Shown here: positions 1 through 13,479 of the stretch, in pieces
How the letters are laid out: every line of letters starts with the position of its first letter
Numbering within the stretch: the stretch's first letter is position 1
Assembly (NCBI RefSeq): GCF_000002425.4
Contig: NC_037270.1
Span: 9,968,494-10,032,493 of the forward strand
Length of the DNA stretch: 64,000 bases
Direction: 5' to 3'
Origin: Physcomitrium patens
Taxonomy: Eukaryota > Streptophyta > Bryopsida > Funariales > Funariaceae
The notes under the pieces: generated by a model
Databases searched by the model: none
Told to the model about the DNA's origin: nothing
Seen by the model: the letters and a program-made list of their open reading frames with translations, nothing else
Position numbers and translations under genes: made by a program

Positions 1-330
1 TTCTAAAATAAATTATAATTCAATATTTAAAAAATATAAAAATCATAATCTAATTTTAACGAAAACTAAACCAAATCTTAATAAAATTATAAATAAGTTA
101 TAATTAAATCCCAAGTAAATTTTAACCAAGTCCTAATTAAATTCTTAAAAATTTCTTATAAAATTCTAAAAAAACCTTAAAACAATCTTAATTAAATTAT
201 AAATTAATTTTAAATAAATCCTAAGTAAATTCTAAACTAATTTTAAATATATTCTAGTAAAATCTTAAAACAATCTTAAGTAATTTAATAAGTTCAATTA
301 AAAAAAAGAACTTCTAATTTTTTCAAATAT
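1..330 (-). repeat. Degenerate AT-rich LTR-like fragment
   Basis: This stretch consists of loosely repeated units resembling AATCCTAATTAAATT. Read on the minus strand they become GATTTAATTAGGATTT-type units, the same low-complexity array found inside both LTRs of element D (42.9-43.25 kb and 51.1-51.8 kb). It is probably the edge of another D-type LTR in minus orientation that continues off the window. The units are too diverged for firm boundaries. Confidence 0.35.
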
Positions 331-1179
331 TGATTTTTTTTTCTTAACCTTGACGTTTATATTCTTATAGCGACTATTCATTGTTGAGCCATTTAATTTT
401 TTATAAATCCATAAAATAAAAAAAATCCAAGCTTAACATTTTTTTATAAAAAATTTCTATAATCAAATTCAAAAATTACTTAAGATTATAGAAAACCTAC
501 TTAACCTTAAAATCAAATATCTAAGATCTTCACCCAATCAAATTCCAATATCTTTTAATATAATTTTTTAATTGACCTTAAATTTAGAGAATAAATTTGA
601 AATAAACATATTTATAAATGTACAAAAAATTTCTTGTCTATCCACTATAATATTCATAAATTTCTTAAATATATAAACGTCAATTTATCTTTCAAAATTT
701 GAAATCATTAAAAATATCTGCTAATTTTGGAAAATCCTTTGAAACTCAATATAAATCTAAAATACTTAAAACTGATGTTAAATAAACTTTCTTAAAGTTT
801 AATCTCTAATCTTGCTCTTTGATCAGCAGAGAACCTCATAATTATTGTAGATACATAATTTATGCCTTGGAATCTGATTTTAACCATGATTCACTACCAA
901 ACCTCTTTAGATATTAATTCTTGGTTTATTAAGGTAATTTTTGCTACAAACTACTCTTACTTTGTCTTATAGATGCTTGTATTATTTTCTTTTCTAATTT
1001 ATTTTTTTTTTCCTTATTTTTATATGTATTGAGTAAATAGAAGTCGTTTTTACAAGAAAAAAATATTAATACTAAAAAAATTTACTACCATCTTATCTTT
1101 TAATTATATTTTTTTACTATTTTTTTTTAATTAGTCTCTTCTATAAAAAAACTTACATTTTTATTTTCCACTATATAGT
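331..1179. other. AT-rich stretch, no gene seen
   Basis: The sequence is very AT-rich with homopolymer A and T runs. I see no open reading frame of interest, no RNA gene and no recognisable element end. It may hold the decayed LTR and gag of the chromovirus relic that becomes recognisable from about 1.2 kb. Confidence 0.4.
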
Positions 1180-2493
1180 TACAGTACAATACAACATTGT
1201 TGTCAAAAAGAATTATACTTATATTATAGAAAATTTAAGTACATTGCTTAATATTATCTAAAGAAGTAATGTAATCATAAAATAAAAAAATATGGTTGTT
1301 CAAGAATAAAATATGTTAAAAAAAAAAAGTTTATCTAACTACAATAGAAATTGTACAGTTGAAATCTTATACAATATCTAATGAAGATCTTATTTTTTCT
1401 TCAAAATCCCCTCTTTTCTTTATAATAGATATTTGTTTAGAACTTAAAAATCATAAAATTTGTGCCTTGCTAGATTCAAGAGCCTTAACTTATTTTTTTT
1501 GATAAAGTATTTGTTAAAAGATACAAAATACATCTAGTAATAAAAATCAAACTTCTACATGTAGAAATCATAGATACTTATTTATTATCTTTTGGAGATG
1601 TTATTTATGAAATTCTTCTTATAATATAGCAATAAATAGTTATAATAGCTTTATAATATTTAATGTAATTATATATCCTTTTAATCTATTTTTTATAGGT
1701 TTATTGTGGCTAGAAAAGTACAACCCTCAAATAGATTTGAAATCTCATATTTTTTATTTTTTTCAAAATATAACTAAGAATTTTCTATCAAGTAAAAAGT
1801 CATAAGTTTAATAAAACCATATGCAAATTTTTAAGTACAAGAGATTTCATGTATATTTTTAAAAAAGGATCACTTTTTTTATTTATGCCACATTCATTTC
1901 TTATAGTGAAAAGACTACAAGAAGCATTCCAAGTGAGTTTTAAGATTATTAAGATATTTTTGAAAAAAAATATAAAATATTTTTTTAAAGTATCATATTT
2001 ATGATTATTCAATTGATCTTTAAGTACAAGCTCAACCACCATTTGGACCAATCTATAGTTTATCACAAAATACATTAGTTGAATTCAAAGAGTATAATGA
2101 TGAAAACTTGGCCAAAAATTTTATACACCATTGAAAATCTTTAGTAAGAGCTTCTATCTTATTTTTGAAAATAAAGTAAATTATTGTGGATGTATGTAGA
2201 TTATTGAAGATTTAACAAAATTATCATTAAGAATAGGCATCTTCTAACTTTGATATCTAAACTTATTGATCAATTGAATTAAGCTAAGATTTATATAAAT
2301 AAATATATTTATAAGGAGTAAATAATTTGATATGCACTAAAGAAGGAGATTAATTAAAGATTATGTTTAAAATTAAGTATGAATATTTTGAATATAATTT
2401 TATATCTTTTAGAATCACAAATGTATTAGTTATTTTTTAATATTTAATAAATGATATCTTTTAAAAGTTTTTAAATAATTTTATTATTTTTTA

Positions 2494-2531
<38 letters not shown>

Positions 2532-5100
2532 TAAGTATAATAAAAATATATATAAAAAATAAAATAAAAAATAAAAAATAAATAAAACATGATTTTTATA
2601 TTTGTTGTGTGTTACTTAAATTTAAAGATGTAAGATTATATTCCAAGATAAAAATAAATATATATATATTTTATATTACTTATGTTGACTTCTTAAAATA
2701 CATCATTTTAAATAATAGTATTATAATAGATCCTAAGATAGTTTTAACTATTATAAATTAAAAGACTTCAAAGATAATAAGAGATGTCCAATATTTTTTA
2801 AGAATTGCCAATTACTATTGGATTTTTATTAAAAGCCTTTCTTAAATTGCAATTCTACTTACATATTTGACTTGTAAAGATAAATTTGGGTAGAATTAAA
2901 AAGATCAAGGACCTTTTGAAGATTTGAAGACAATTTTTATTTCTATATCAATCTTATATTGCATCAACTTTTTCAAAGTATTTTTTATAGAAATAAAGGC
3001 ATCAAACTCTATGTTGAATATAGTATCATCACAAATAGAAGCAAATTATAAAATTTATTTTGTAGATTTTTATTTAAGTAAATTTTCAAGAATTAAGATC
3101 AATTATAAGATTTTTGTATCATAGGATAAGACAAAAGATAAGCAAAAAGAAAAAAAATTATACTAAATAAAGGCAAGACAAAAATTAGAAGACAAACTAA
3201 TGACCGAATGATATTTTCATGTACTTAAGTCAAGAACTTAGCATCTATTTGGACTTTTTTTTTTAGTTATAATGCAGTTAGATCAATGTAATAGTACTCA
3301 AGATTAAGTAACAAAATTAGATTTGAATCTCTTAACTTGTATGGATTTGGAAGATTCTTTATTATAGTAAAGTCTACTTTTGTTTTGATCTTGCTATAAG
3401 TTGATCTTTTTAAGTGTAACTATATGAGGATAAAAAAGAAAAAAAAAATACTTAAATTGAATACTAAACTACTACAAAGTAGTATTAGTTTTTATAAAAT
3501 CAAGCAATATTTTGCAAAGATATAGTCTCTAGAACCTTAGTTCTTTGAAGCTATGAGGAACACAATGTAACACTTTGATAAAGAACTTCTTGTCATTATA
3601 GGTTAATTTTAAGAATAGCATCATTCTCTAAAAGTCACTTATAATTTAGTAATTATTTGTATGGATCAAAAGAATCTTAACTAGTTTATATCAATACGTA
3701 TTTTGAATCCTCCACAAGTTTTTTAGAACATGTTTTTGTCAAGATTTATATTCAATATCACTTATTGATTAAAAAAATAATATTTTTTATTAAATATTTT
3801 TTTTAAAAGTTCTTATCTTGTGCCAAAAAAAAGAGATTCTTTTAATTAACAACAAATGATTCTTTTGAAGCTAGTGCAATTTCATCTCTGACCAATAAAA
3901 TCAACTTTGATTATTGATTCAATATTTTTTGACCAAGTCTAATGAAGTATGTCTTTATATCTTCTTATTCATGATATCAAAAATAGTTCTTTTAAATCTC
4001 ATGATACTTCTAAGTTTAAGTTCAAGAACAATCTATAGTATTTCAAAGAGCACTTATATGTTCTAAAAGATGAGACACAATTATATATTTTTTAAGCTTG
4101 TAAAAATTTTTTAGCTACATAATATTTTGGATACAATCAGATTTTAAATTAATCTTAAAAGATTTTTGGTGGCCTCAAATGTAAGATTTTAAAATTAATC
4201 TTAAAAGACTTTGTACATTTTGTGATCTTTTTTTGAGATATAAAATTCTTTGTTATTGACTTTACGGACTTCTTTGACTACTACCTATAATAAAACAATC
4301 ATGGTCTTTTATTTTTATGAATTTTATTACAAATATTTTAATCTCAAATTTTCAATCTATATTTGTGATAGTAGATTATTTTACTTAGACAATATATTGT
4401 ATACCATGTACAAAACTTATCACACATTAAAAAATAGCTAAATTTTTCTTTGACAATATTTATTGCTACAACATATTATCAAAAGATATTATATTTAATA
4501 AAAAGATTAAATTTATATTGAAGTTTTAAAAAATTCTTCTTAAGATATTAAAGTTGGATATAAAACCATCTTTGATTTTTCATCTTTAAATTAATGGACA
4601 AATAGAATAAATTAATTAAGTATTAAAGTAGTATATAAAATATACCATCAACTATCATTAAGATAATTTGATAATTTATTTTCTATTAATAGAATTTACT
4701 TATAATAATATAAAATATTTATCTATTCAAAAAATATTCTTTTATGCAAATTATGGTTATCATCTATAATTCATAATTTTGATTTTACAAAAGTTAATAA
4801 TTGTGTAGCAAAAGAATTAGCAAATCATTTATTAAAGCTATATGCAACAATAAAGATACAATTAAAAGAAGCTCAAAAATAATAAAATATCAATCAGATT
4901 TTTATTGTAAGAAAAAATTTTAATTCTAAGTTGGACTTATTTTTTTGAAAAATATTCTTCTTATGTTTTTTTTATAATTTTTAAGCTTATTTCTTCTTAT
5001 ATTTAGATTGATATTATATCCAAATATTCTATCAAAAATTATATGTATAGAATTTTCCTAAAAGATTTTATTTAATTTTTTTATTTGAATGTCATTAAAT
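1180..5100 (+). mobile_element. Decayed Ty3/gypsy chromovirus relic (element E)
   Basis: An ancient copy related to the young chromoviruses at 36-63 kb, recognised by order and position. The gag/pol junction lies near 1330. A protease-like LLDS motif falls near 1470. The stretch before RT, related to QPSFGPIYNLS of the young copies, lies near 2030. RT text continues to about 2500, RNase H text lies near 2900-3150, the integrase zinc region and its RDFWWP-like segment near 4090-4175, the integrase core near 4230-4600 and the integrase C-terminal region near 4700-4920. Every frame is full of stops. Almost all C and G has become T or A, and the expected YLDD catalytic site of RT is replaced by a TA microsatellite. 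No LTR could be bounded. It is certainly non-functional. Confidence 0.7.
2499..2529. repeat. (TA)n microsatellite inside RT relic
   Basis: A pure TA dinucleotide run. It falls where the YLDD catalytic motif of the reverse transcriptase of element E would be, so it arose in decayed coding sequence. Confidence 0.95.
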
Positions 5101-7500
5101 TTAAGAAAACAATAAAGCAACTCAAATTTTTACTAAAGCAGCCCACTTCCCTTGTTTTTAGCCTTGCTCTCTTTGCTCTCGTCTTTTTTCATCCCAATTT
5201 CATTCTTATGTTCTCATCATGATCATTTGTTTTTAGTTCTCAACTAAAAACTCCTTTCTAGCTTTTATTGCAATGATGTAGGATCTATGAGCATGGTGTA
5301 GCATTTATTGAAAAAATGGAGGCTACAATAAAGATTGGCCAACTCAGTCTACTAAATAATAGTGACAACAATACTTGGCCATAATTACTGATTTTTAATT
5401 TTATTGCCACTTTTGATTTTGAACAAGAAAAATCTAACTTAGTATTTTTGAGTTATGTTTCTATCATAATCTAACTATTTTTGTAGCTACTAAATATATA
5501 AGTAGCTTAATTTTTATTCTATTATACATTCATAAAAGTTAGTTTAAAAAGATTAGAGTTAATTAAGTCTCTGAATGATGTGTATCATTGCAATGTCTAA
5601 GACATAGAAGACCTCATTGTGTTTGAAATCTACACCAATGATACAGTTTATGAAAGTTTCAATAACTTTGGTTTGTACAACATAAATAAGAGTAGTAGTT
5701 TCGAGAAGGCTCTTTCAAAAGAATCAAATAGTTTGCCAGATTCTATCAACTTTGAGCATTTAAACTAGTACATATACCAAGCTTCCATTAAAGATTATTA
5801 TCACAACAAACAAAGAAAATGAGACATGATGGAAAGGAAGAAAAATGACAAATGAAAGAAGTCACCCTCCAAATTAACTTCAAACTTGAAAACACAAGTA
5901 TCTTTGACTTGTTTTGCAAGAATTACTTACTTTAAAAGCTATAGAAAGAGATGTAATGGAAGTTTTGATCCTTGGACATACTTAACTACATATCTTATAA
6001 TAACTCACTTTTTGCAAGTTTCTTTGAGCAACTACAAAATTATAATAGATATTATTCAAACATAGACAAAAGCTTAGATCTGAATTATTATTATTCTTTT
6101 GCAATGGATGAACTTTACTTTGATACTACTATAAATCTCTTTGTGTATCATCTTCAAATCTAAAAATGGATCTAATCAACACATTAAAATCTTTAACCCA
6201 AAGACTCAATATAGCCATTGATTTTGAAAACTAAGAAATTTTATCAAATTAAGACTCAAATTAAACAATAATTACAATTCAATAATAGATTGTGGGCACT
6301 AAATATAATTTGCAAAATAAAAATGTTCATGCTAACAGTTTCTTACTTAGAAGGAAAATATTCCAACAACAATAGATAAGAAATCATTTATTTGGCATTG
6401 TGATATTTATAATTTGAATTATATGAATGGTCTAATCCAAAGATGCTTATGACTACACTCATGCCTCTTTAGCAAAAAATTGAAGCAACTAGTTAGTTAA
6501 TATCTCTAAATCAATAGCAGGCAAGCATACAAAGAAAAAAAAAGAGCTCTCAATTAAATGAAGAAAATATAGACATTTTTTTAAAAAAGAATCAAACCTG
6601 TAAAATAAGACTCATTTATTAATTAGAATGTGTGTTTTTAAAAGCTAGATATTGTGTCATAGAAGCCCAATCTTTACATGAGATATTAACATTTGTTACT
6701 TTGAGAAGTATTCATCTCAAATTTTTGATATTTTTTAAGTGGTGGTAACTTGGTGAGATTGACGCTGCAACATGACAATAGTTTGCTTGCATAGAGGTAA
6801 AGTAAGGACTATTACTTCATAGTGTTTCTCATCCACTCTCTCATTCATTTATTTTTTTACTCACACTCATTCACACACTCTTACTCATATATACATAGGC
6901 TAAAGAGGGAGGGCCTTTAATCTCCGTATTTTCATTAGATTTTACGGCCAAGCAATGTCTTTACTACTATTTAGTAAAAAGAGCTGTCAATCCTCACCAT
7001 AGCCTTTGTTTACTTAATAAATGCCACACCAAGCTTGTGGCCCTCTACATTACTATGATGAGAGATGGAAACGGAATTTGTATTAAAAACTAAAAAAAAA
7101 AAAATTGAGATGAAAAAGAGGGAATGAAGTCACGATAAAAAAAAAGATAAAAAAAACAAAGGAAGCGAGGCTAGAAATGAAGGAGGTAGGTCATTTTAGT
7201 AAAAAATTGAATTTCTTTAATTTTTTCCTAAATTTTTATTTTTTCATAATAAAATGTTGCAAATATAATATGCAAATCTAAATAAGTTTTAGAATTTATG
7301 GAATTTATGTAAAATAAATGGATGAAAATAAATAATTAATAATACCATTGCAAGTCTTATTAAAGATTCTACGTAACATAAGGAATATATGAATATATAT
7401 ATATTTTTTTATATGAATTTGATCAAAGATTGAAAAAAATATAAAAGTTAGTCTACAATTAAATTGAATCAGAATATTTGATATCATCAATAAGTTAAAA
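5101..7500. other. Unresolved AT-rich repeat-like DNA
   Basis: No gene is supported. A short open frame at 5972-6163 has no recognisable domain. The texture (decayed, intermediate AT content, scattered purine-rich stretches) suggests old retroelement sequence, but I could not match it to other copies in the window. Around 6840-7060 there is a slightly GC-richer piece (GAGGGAGGGCC near 6906) that could be the edge of an old repeat. Confidence 0.4.
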
Positions 7501-7515
7501 AGAAGAAAGTATCAT

Positions 7516-7519
<4 letters not shown>

Positions 7520-7590
<71 letters not shown>
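7520..7590. repeat. (TA)n microsatellite, about 70 bp
   Basis: An uninterrupted AT/TA dinucleotide run, the longest pure dinucleotide array in the window. Confidence 0.97.
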
Positions 7591-7592
<2 letters not shown>

Positions 7593-8154
7593 GAATTAAT
7601 ATATTCAAAAAAATAAAGATGGTTTTAATTTTTATTTATATTTATAAAGCGAGTATGAATCTAATAATGTCTTTATCATAATAGAAAATACATCTACAAT
7701 ATATATGTAAAATTAATAAGTATTTATAATTAAAATTATATAATAAGATTAAAAAATATAATTTAATCAACCACTATTTTAAAATATTCTTATTCCTTGT
7801 TTATTTTGAATATTTGTAAAATTTAAGATTATCAATGACATTATTATTAGCAATTTTTCTAAAAAATATTTTAATTCTTTTTTTAAAAAAATATTCTTTA
7901 AAATATTCCTTATATATTTTTTAAAATATTTTATCTTATTAAACTAGGTTGTAGCATTGCTATGTACTAAGAATGTTTTTTTAAATTCTAAGCATGTTAT
8001 GTTATAATTTTTTATGTTAATTAAATATATATTTGTTTTTAAAAAATACTCTTAAGTTTATTTTGATAAGGTTTCTTCTTATTTTATGATTTTTTATTGA
8101 TCTATAATATTCATAACATAAATAAGATCTTTATATGTAAAAATATTAAAAAAT

Positions 8155-8258
8155 AGTTAATAATATAAATATATTTTAATTTATATATTAAATATTTTTA
8201 AAAAATAGTTAATAATATAAATATATTTTAATTTATATATTAAATATTTTTAAAAAAT
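8155..8258. repeat. Direct tandem duplication, 52-bp unit x2
   Basis: Two adjacent, apparently identical copies of a 52-bp AT-only unit that begins AGTTAATAATATAAATATAT. A partial third copy begins immediately after and diverges at AGTCTATG. The lack of differences indicates a recent slippage or duplication event. Confidence 0.9.
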
Positions 8259-8439
8259 AGTCTATGAGTATAATTTAAAATAAAATAAGAAAGAATTGCC
8301 ATCACAATGTTTTTATATTAGAAGCATTTATATATCTAATTGAATAAAAATAATATTTTTTTCAAGCAAGTATATTTTTTAGATTGATGAAATTTTCATA
8401 GATATTCAAGAATTAAAAATGAATATCACTAGTATAGAT

Positions 8440-9900
8440 TATAAGGCTAGAAATCATAAGCAAGTCACTTTAAATAGGAAATTTTCCTAAAATACCTTAA
8501 ATAGTTTATTTAGGAGTCAAAGTTGTGATTTATTTAGGAATTGAAGTTATAATTTATTTAGGGGATATAATGAAGGTTGTTAAGAATCATAGCAAATGCT
8601 TGTCTTAAGAATATTCAACATAGCAAATTATTTGTAATGAAGAATTCCTTCCAAAGAAAAATCTTTGATGCTTATGTAAGACTAGTCCTTCATCCATCCA
8701 ATGACAAAGAAATTAAATTCAATTGTAGTAGTTTTTAGAAATGTGAATGCCAAGTCACCTCAAAACTAACTAAAATTGCTTAAGCAAGTATCATCTACTT
8801 GCTAGCCTCTAGAGAAATTAATTTTAGTATTGTTGCATCCATTAACTCTTACTTTGAATTATGATTCTTCTTGAAAAGCACAAAAAAGATTGATAAAATC
8901 TTTTCCAATTTGATGAATTTGTGTTACTAATAGTCTCTTTTGTAATCAAGACATATGAATAGTTAGAATATTATTAAAAGCATGTAGATCTATCTTAACA
9001 AGCCAATGAAGTAACATGGATATCAATTCATCAATGGAATTGTTGTCCAAGTCTTGCTCCACAATAACCTCATGAATGTCATTTGTTGTTTGTACAAACA
9101 TCTTCGTGACAATAATAATTAGAGACAACAACATTTTCTTCCATACTTATTATTGTTTGAACAACCCAAATGTTGAAACCATCTATGCACAAGCATTTAT
9201 CAACATACGTCATAACAAACACGCTACAAACTTTGAAATTTGATATGTAAATTTTGACAACATTTGCATCCAATAATGGTCCAACTATTCTTGTTATTTT
9301 GCAATATATATTAATAAAATCTAACAGCTTTGTATGATGTTGAGATAGCAATATGATTATATCACTATAATCCTTAAAGAGAGTTGAACACAATCTTAGA
9401 CTTATGAGCTAAGGTATGAATAGTAAAAAGAAACATCCACCAACAACTGTATGGAGTGCAAGAAGGATTCTTTACTTTGAGATGATTTTGGAGAGGTATG
9501 ATATTGTTGGTCAACCAAGCACAATACAAATCCATCAAAAACTTTGGGATAAGACAAACTCATACTTAAGACCAAATTTTGTTGGCATTGCATGTGTCGA
9601 ATCATTCTTGTCAATAATATTTTTGAATAGTACTAATCATCAAGCACATCCTTGAAAACACATTACATCACCAAATTGAATTGATGCAGTCTACACCAAA
9701 TTCTACCAAACTCTAATTCCTTGCAATCATTACAAGTATCAATTAGGCCCCACACAATAATAGTCTTATTTAGGGAATATGACCGGCTTTTATTTAAGGA
9801 AATTAGGGGAATTATGATAAAGCCATGAAACCATTAAAAGTCATGTCAAATGTAACAAAACTACTAAAAACATGCATGAACCATTAGAAACATGAGGTGT
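8440..9900. other. Unresolved old repeat, possible degenerate LTR pair
   Basis: Two stretches, about 8460-8640 and 9740-9890, share a similar texture (TTATTTAGG repeats followed by GGGGAATTATGA-like and GTCAAATGC-like text). They may be the ends of a small decayed element. Between them are open frames on the minus strand (9079-9393 and 9402-9614) without recognisable domains. I cannot name the element, and the match between the ends is weak. Confidence 0.25.
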
Positions 9901-10374
9901 ACCTAAATCTTGATTGTTCCGAAAACAACAATTAGGTCAACTAAACAAGCAAGAGTTTGAAAGAAGTGTAAATCCCATTTCCACATCACACTTGTCTAGA
10001 AAGATAAACGTGTTACAAGAAGAAGCCATACAATCCAGAAGCGACGTCATGGCAGGTTCTGCTATTCCAATTTCGACATGGAAACAAAATCGAAATTTCT
10101 GAACCGCCAATTATCTTTACAAGAGCAGATCTCCTTCGAAAAAAAATTTACAAAACCAAATGTTTTGTTCAAAATTCGTGCTAAGCAGGGTTTGCACCCG
10201 CCGTAGATACATTTCGAAAATTTACGCTGAGTGCCAGAGTAGGAGTGCAACCAGCATATGTGATACTCAAATATCAACCTGACACTTGGTTGCACCAACT
10301 ACCTGGTCTCACTCGTGTAAGAATCTCAATACTAGGAAAATCTAAATTTCACTATACAAGGCTTAGTTAAGTCT

Positions 10375-13273
10375 TTAATTTCTAATCGCTGGAGGGTTGA
10401 CCCACCGTGTTAAGTTTGCAAGTAACCATTGCACAGGTTCACAACATCCCAAGCTACCTGAAGAAGCTTCGATCGGCCTTCCCTGCACCTGAACATCCCG
10501 AAAAAAGGATTATTGAAAGCATACAACAAGGATATGATTATCAAAACCTCTGAACCACAAAGCTCAAGCACGGAGGTCCCTAATGTGAAAGCTTTTGACT
10601 GCAGAACATGGATAAGCAACTTCTGATAAAAATTAGAACGTGTCGGAAAAGTAGGAGCGATACAGTCGAGTCTTCGGTAGTGCAAACCGTCGGAAAAGAA
10701 AAACCGATCTAAACGTTAATTTCTTTAATCAATGGTTGATGTTTAAAACTAAGGTGGTCCTAATATGACACACGAAATCACATGGTTCTAAGATGCTCCA
10801 ATTTGGTGAGCATTAACTGTGTTAATCCTCTAAATGTCTATTTTACTTTTTACAACTACAGTAAATTGACTGTACGAACAGTAAGTACAAAACAGAGCAA
10901 AAAACTTTTCGTAGCAGTCTAACTGTAGAATGATAGTCCCTAGCTTCTTGCTAACAGAGGCAAACTTGTACGTTGGGTACCAAGACACTTACCTCTCTTT
11001 TGTGGTACGGTGTGAGTTCTACTCGCTCGGATGATTCAGAACACTTCGCAGCATCCGTGGTGCCGTCGACTTTGCCTACCAAACAAGAATCTTCCACATC
11101 CTTGATTAACACACCAGAGCTTCTGGGTAGCTCAGATTCTGCTGCATTAATGGGTGACACCAGAGTATCCCCCTCAACTGCGGTTCGAGGCTCTGTATTG
11201 TCAACTGAAAAGGGAGAATCCACTTCGCTTTGGCCATCCAGCAAACGCTGATGTTTTTCCGCGTCCCTACTTGTGAGTTGCTCTTGTGCTTGCAAGCTCG
11301 AATCTGCTGAAGAGGAGTCACCTGTAAGTGGGACCTCTCCAGATTGATTCTTGTCTCCAAACCTATCCCCACGTAATTCTGCTTCCACTTCTTTGGTATA
11401 CATTTCTAAAGTTACATCCTTTAACCCCGCTTCAATCGGCAGGCCCGAGTCAACCGAGCATGGAGTATCCCTTGGAAGGGGAGCCTCATCAGCTTGATGA
11501 TCCTTCACTTCATCTCTTTCCAAGCGTTTGGAATTTTTGTCTGCAGTTAGAACTTCAACTAGAGGCTGTAGAACAGCAATGCCGTTGCTCGCGTCATGTT
11601 CTTGTGCAAGAATCTTCTGCTCTACTTTCCCTAGTTTAGCTATCTCCTTAGACTGTGCAATCTCAAGCAGCTGGTTCAATTCATGTTGCTCTGGTTCAGG
11701 TACGCCAGTGCTGACGGGAGAGTCCTGACCTTCTTTGGAAATATTTTCGTGAACTTCAGAGGAGCTCTCAGCGTGATCAGTTTGCTCATGGGCTGAAAGA
11801 CTAGCGGAAGGATCTTCTATTTCTTTCAAGTTACTGACATTTCCGTCCTCAAAAACTTCTTCATCACTAATGGAGTGACCAAAACTGTAAGGATTCTCAG
11901 AATAACTCTTCTCTGAAGCTTTATCTGGAGTCGTAGGTTCAATGCCTTGTTCATCTTCTTCAAGATTCTGATCAGGAGCATGAGGTTCACTGACCTGCTC
12001 TTTCACCGTGGGTACCTCAGACTCAAGCTCTTTCGGTTTGGCAACCTGATGATACTCGTTCTCCGATTGTCCTGGCGTCTGGTGTTCCAGCTTCCGTACC
12101 TTAGTATCAGCTTCTTCATCTTCTGATGAACCAGGATTGACGAATTCATTAATCAAAGACACATTTGCAGGACTGGAAATAAAGAAGTAAAACCTTTCAT
12201 AACAACCTAACAAGATGATCACATTACCTTTAGATTGCTCTTGTTCAAGGTCCTTCGTATTAGAACCCCCGTTTTTGTCTTTCTCTTGATCCTTGGATGG
12301 AGCCGATTCAACTGCCTGGTCCTCGACTCCAGAGAAGAGATCATATTTATCTTCTTCTTGGTCGTCTGATGAAGCAGGTTCAATGGCACTAGTGGCCTGA
12401 TCCTCAGATCCTTTCACTTCAAGAGAACCGATATTTGCAATCAATTCATGGTAATCGTCGTCTCGAGTTTCCACCGAAGCGACTTCCGCAAAGCTACTTT
12501 CCTGGCTATCCTCTCCATGCGACGGAATTACCACAATACTACCCAGTCTCTCTTCGTCGTCGGATTTCTTCAGATATGCTTCAGGACTGTAACTGCTTCT
12601 GCTACTGCCGCTGCTGCTGCTACTAGAGCTTGAGCTGCTATGCGAATTTTCTCTAGATTTCACACTCTTAGCATCGTCTTCCTTGTCAGAAACTGACGAA
12701 TCGGAAAGTAGCTCATCAACATGTGGCATTTGCTGTCCTCGCTCTTGTCCATAGTCAGATGCCGCAACATCACGAGCCTCACCGACGTCCTCCGGAGAAG
12801 AGAAATTGTCTGCATTCTCCCCGGAAATAGTCTCCCAATCCACGATCTTGTCGTGGCCTCGTGAATCGCCATAGCTGTCCTCGGCAGTAGCGTGAAAGCC
12901 ACCCTTGGCGGTCGTTGAGGTCGGCGTGCCAACATCAAAGTCCGACACACGAACCCATTCCTCCGTCTGGAACGTTTGGTCCGTTGGTCTTTCGTTACTT
13001 CCAGTGGCCAAGGACAATCCTGAGTTCACGTCATCAAACGTTTTCGGACTGGTCCCTTCATCTGATGCATGAGAACCTGACACACTCTCCTTGTCTGTTG
13101 CAGACAAATTAAAGTCAGTTGACAGAACGTTACGATGAGAATAAAAGTATCTATCTACCAACGAACGTTTTTTCACCAGAAACGTAACCACCTTCAAAGT
13201 TTCGCCCAAACATTTCAGGTCATCACTGAATTTGTGCAAATCACGCTTAAAATACTCCGGGATATAATCCTCA
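10375..13273 (-). CDS. Acidic Ser/Glu-rich plant protein, unknown function
   Basis: The reading frame runs through three exons that I could phase: 13273-12228, 12122-10993 and 10488-10375. Together they give 762 residues and a stop at 10375-10377. Introns are GTAATG...CATCAG (105 nt, in frame if retained) and GTAAGTG...GTTCAG (504 nt). The protein is dominated by Glu, Asp, Ser and Lys, with a poly-Ser tract near 12600-12640 and no recognisable enzyme fold or membrane segment, so it is probably largely disordered. The last exon encodes a short hydrophobic end with a Cys-Cys pair (SLGCCEPVQW). The frame stays open upstream of the first usable TTG codon (DYIPEYFKRDL), so the N-terminus must come from an upstream exon. 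From memory, an angiosperm family of acidic proteins with a basic MPSGxKKR start and a CC-containing C-terminus has the same layout, but the match is weak. The function is unknown. Confidence 0.7.
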
Positions 13274-13452
13274 CTACGGGAGCCTCAAAACCTGACTACG
13301 GGAAGTAAAGAATATACACACAATTTTGAAAAGAACAAGGCATCCAAAAACATGAAAGGTGAAGGATAATCTTCTCCAAGATAAAATAAATAAATCATTA
13401 GAAAAAATGAAATAAAATCTTTATGTCAGAAACCTGTCCACAACAACGGTAC

Positions 13453-13479
13453 AAAAAAAAAAAAAAAAAAAAAAAAAAG
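13453..13479. repeat. Poly(A) run on + strand
   Basis: A run of 27 A on the + strand (T on the gene strand), within the first intron region of the acidic-protein gene. It could help form an upstream polypyrimidine tract or be the tail scar of a retroposed sequence; nothing nearby distinguishes the two. Confidence 0.9.

Noticed and set aside
4250..4441. 63-codon frame MLLTLRTSL... considered as a small gene
   Set aside because: It is within, and partly out of phase with, the decayed integrase of element E.
8946..9655. Open frames of 62-104 codons on both strands considered as genes
   Set aside because: No domain, no intron signals, and they sit in an old repeat-like region. They may be pieces of an unidentified decayed element.
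10973..13112. Several + strand frames of 60-103 codons, and minus-strand frames in other phases
   Set aside because: They lie opposite or out of phase with the long coding exons of the acidic-protein gene and show no independent domains.
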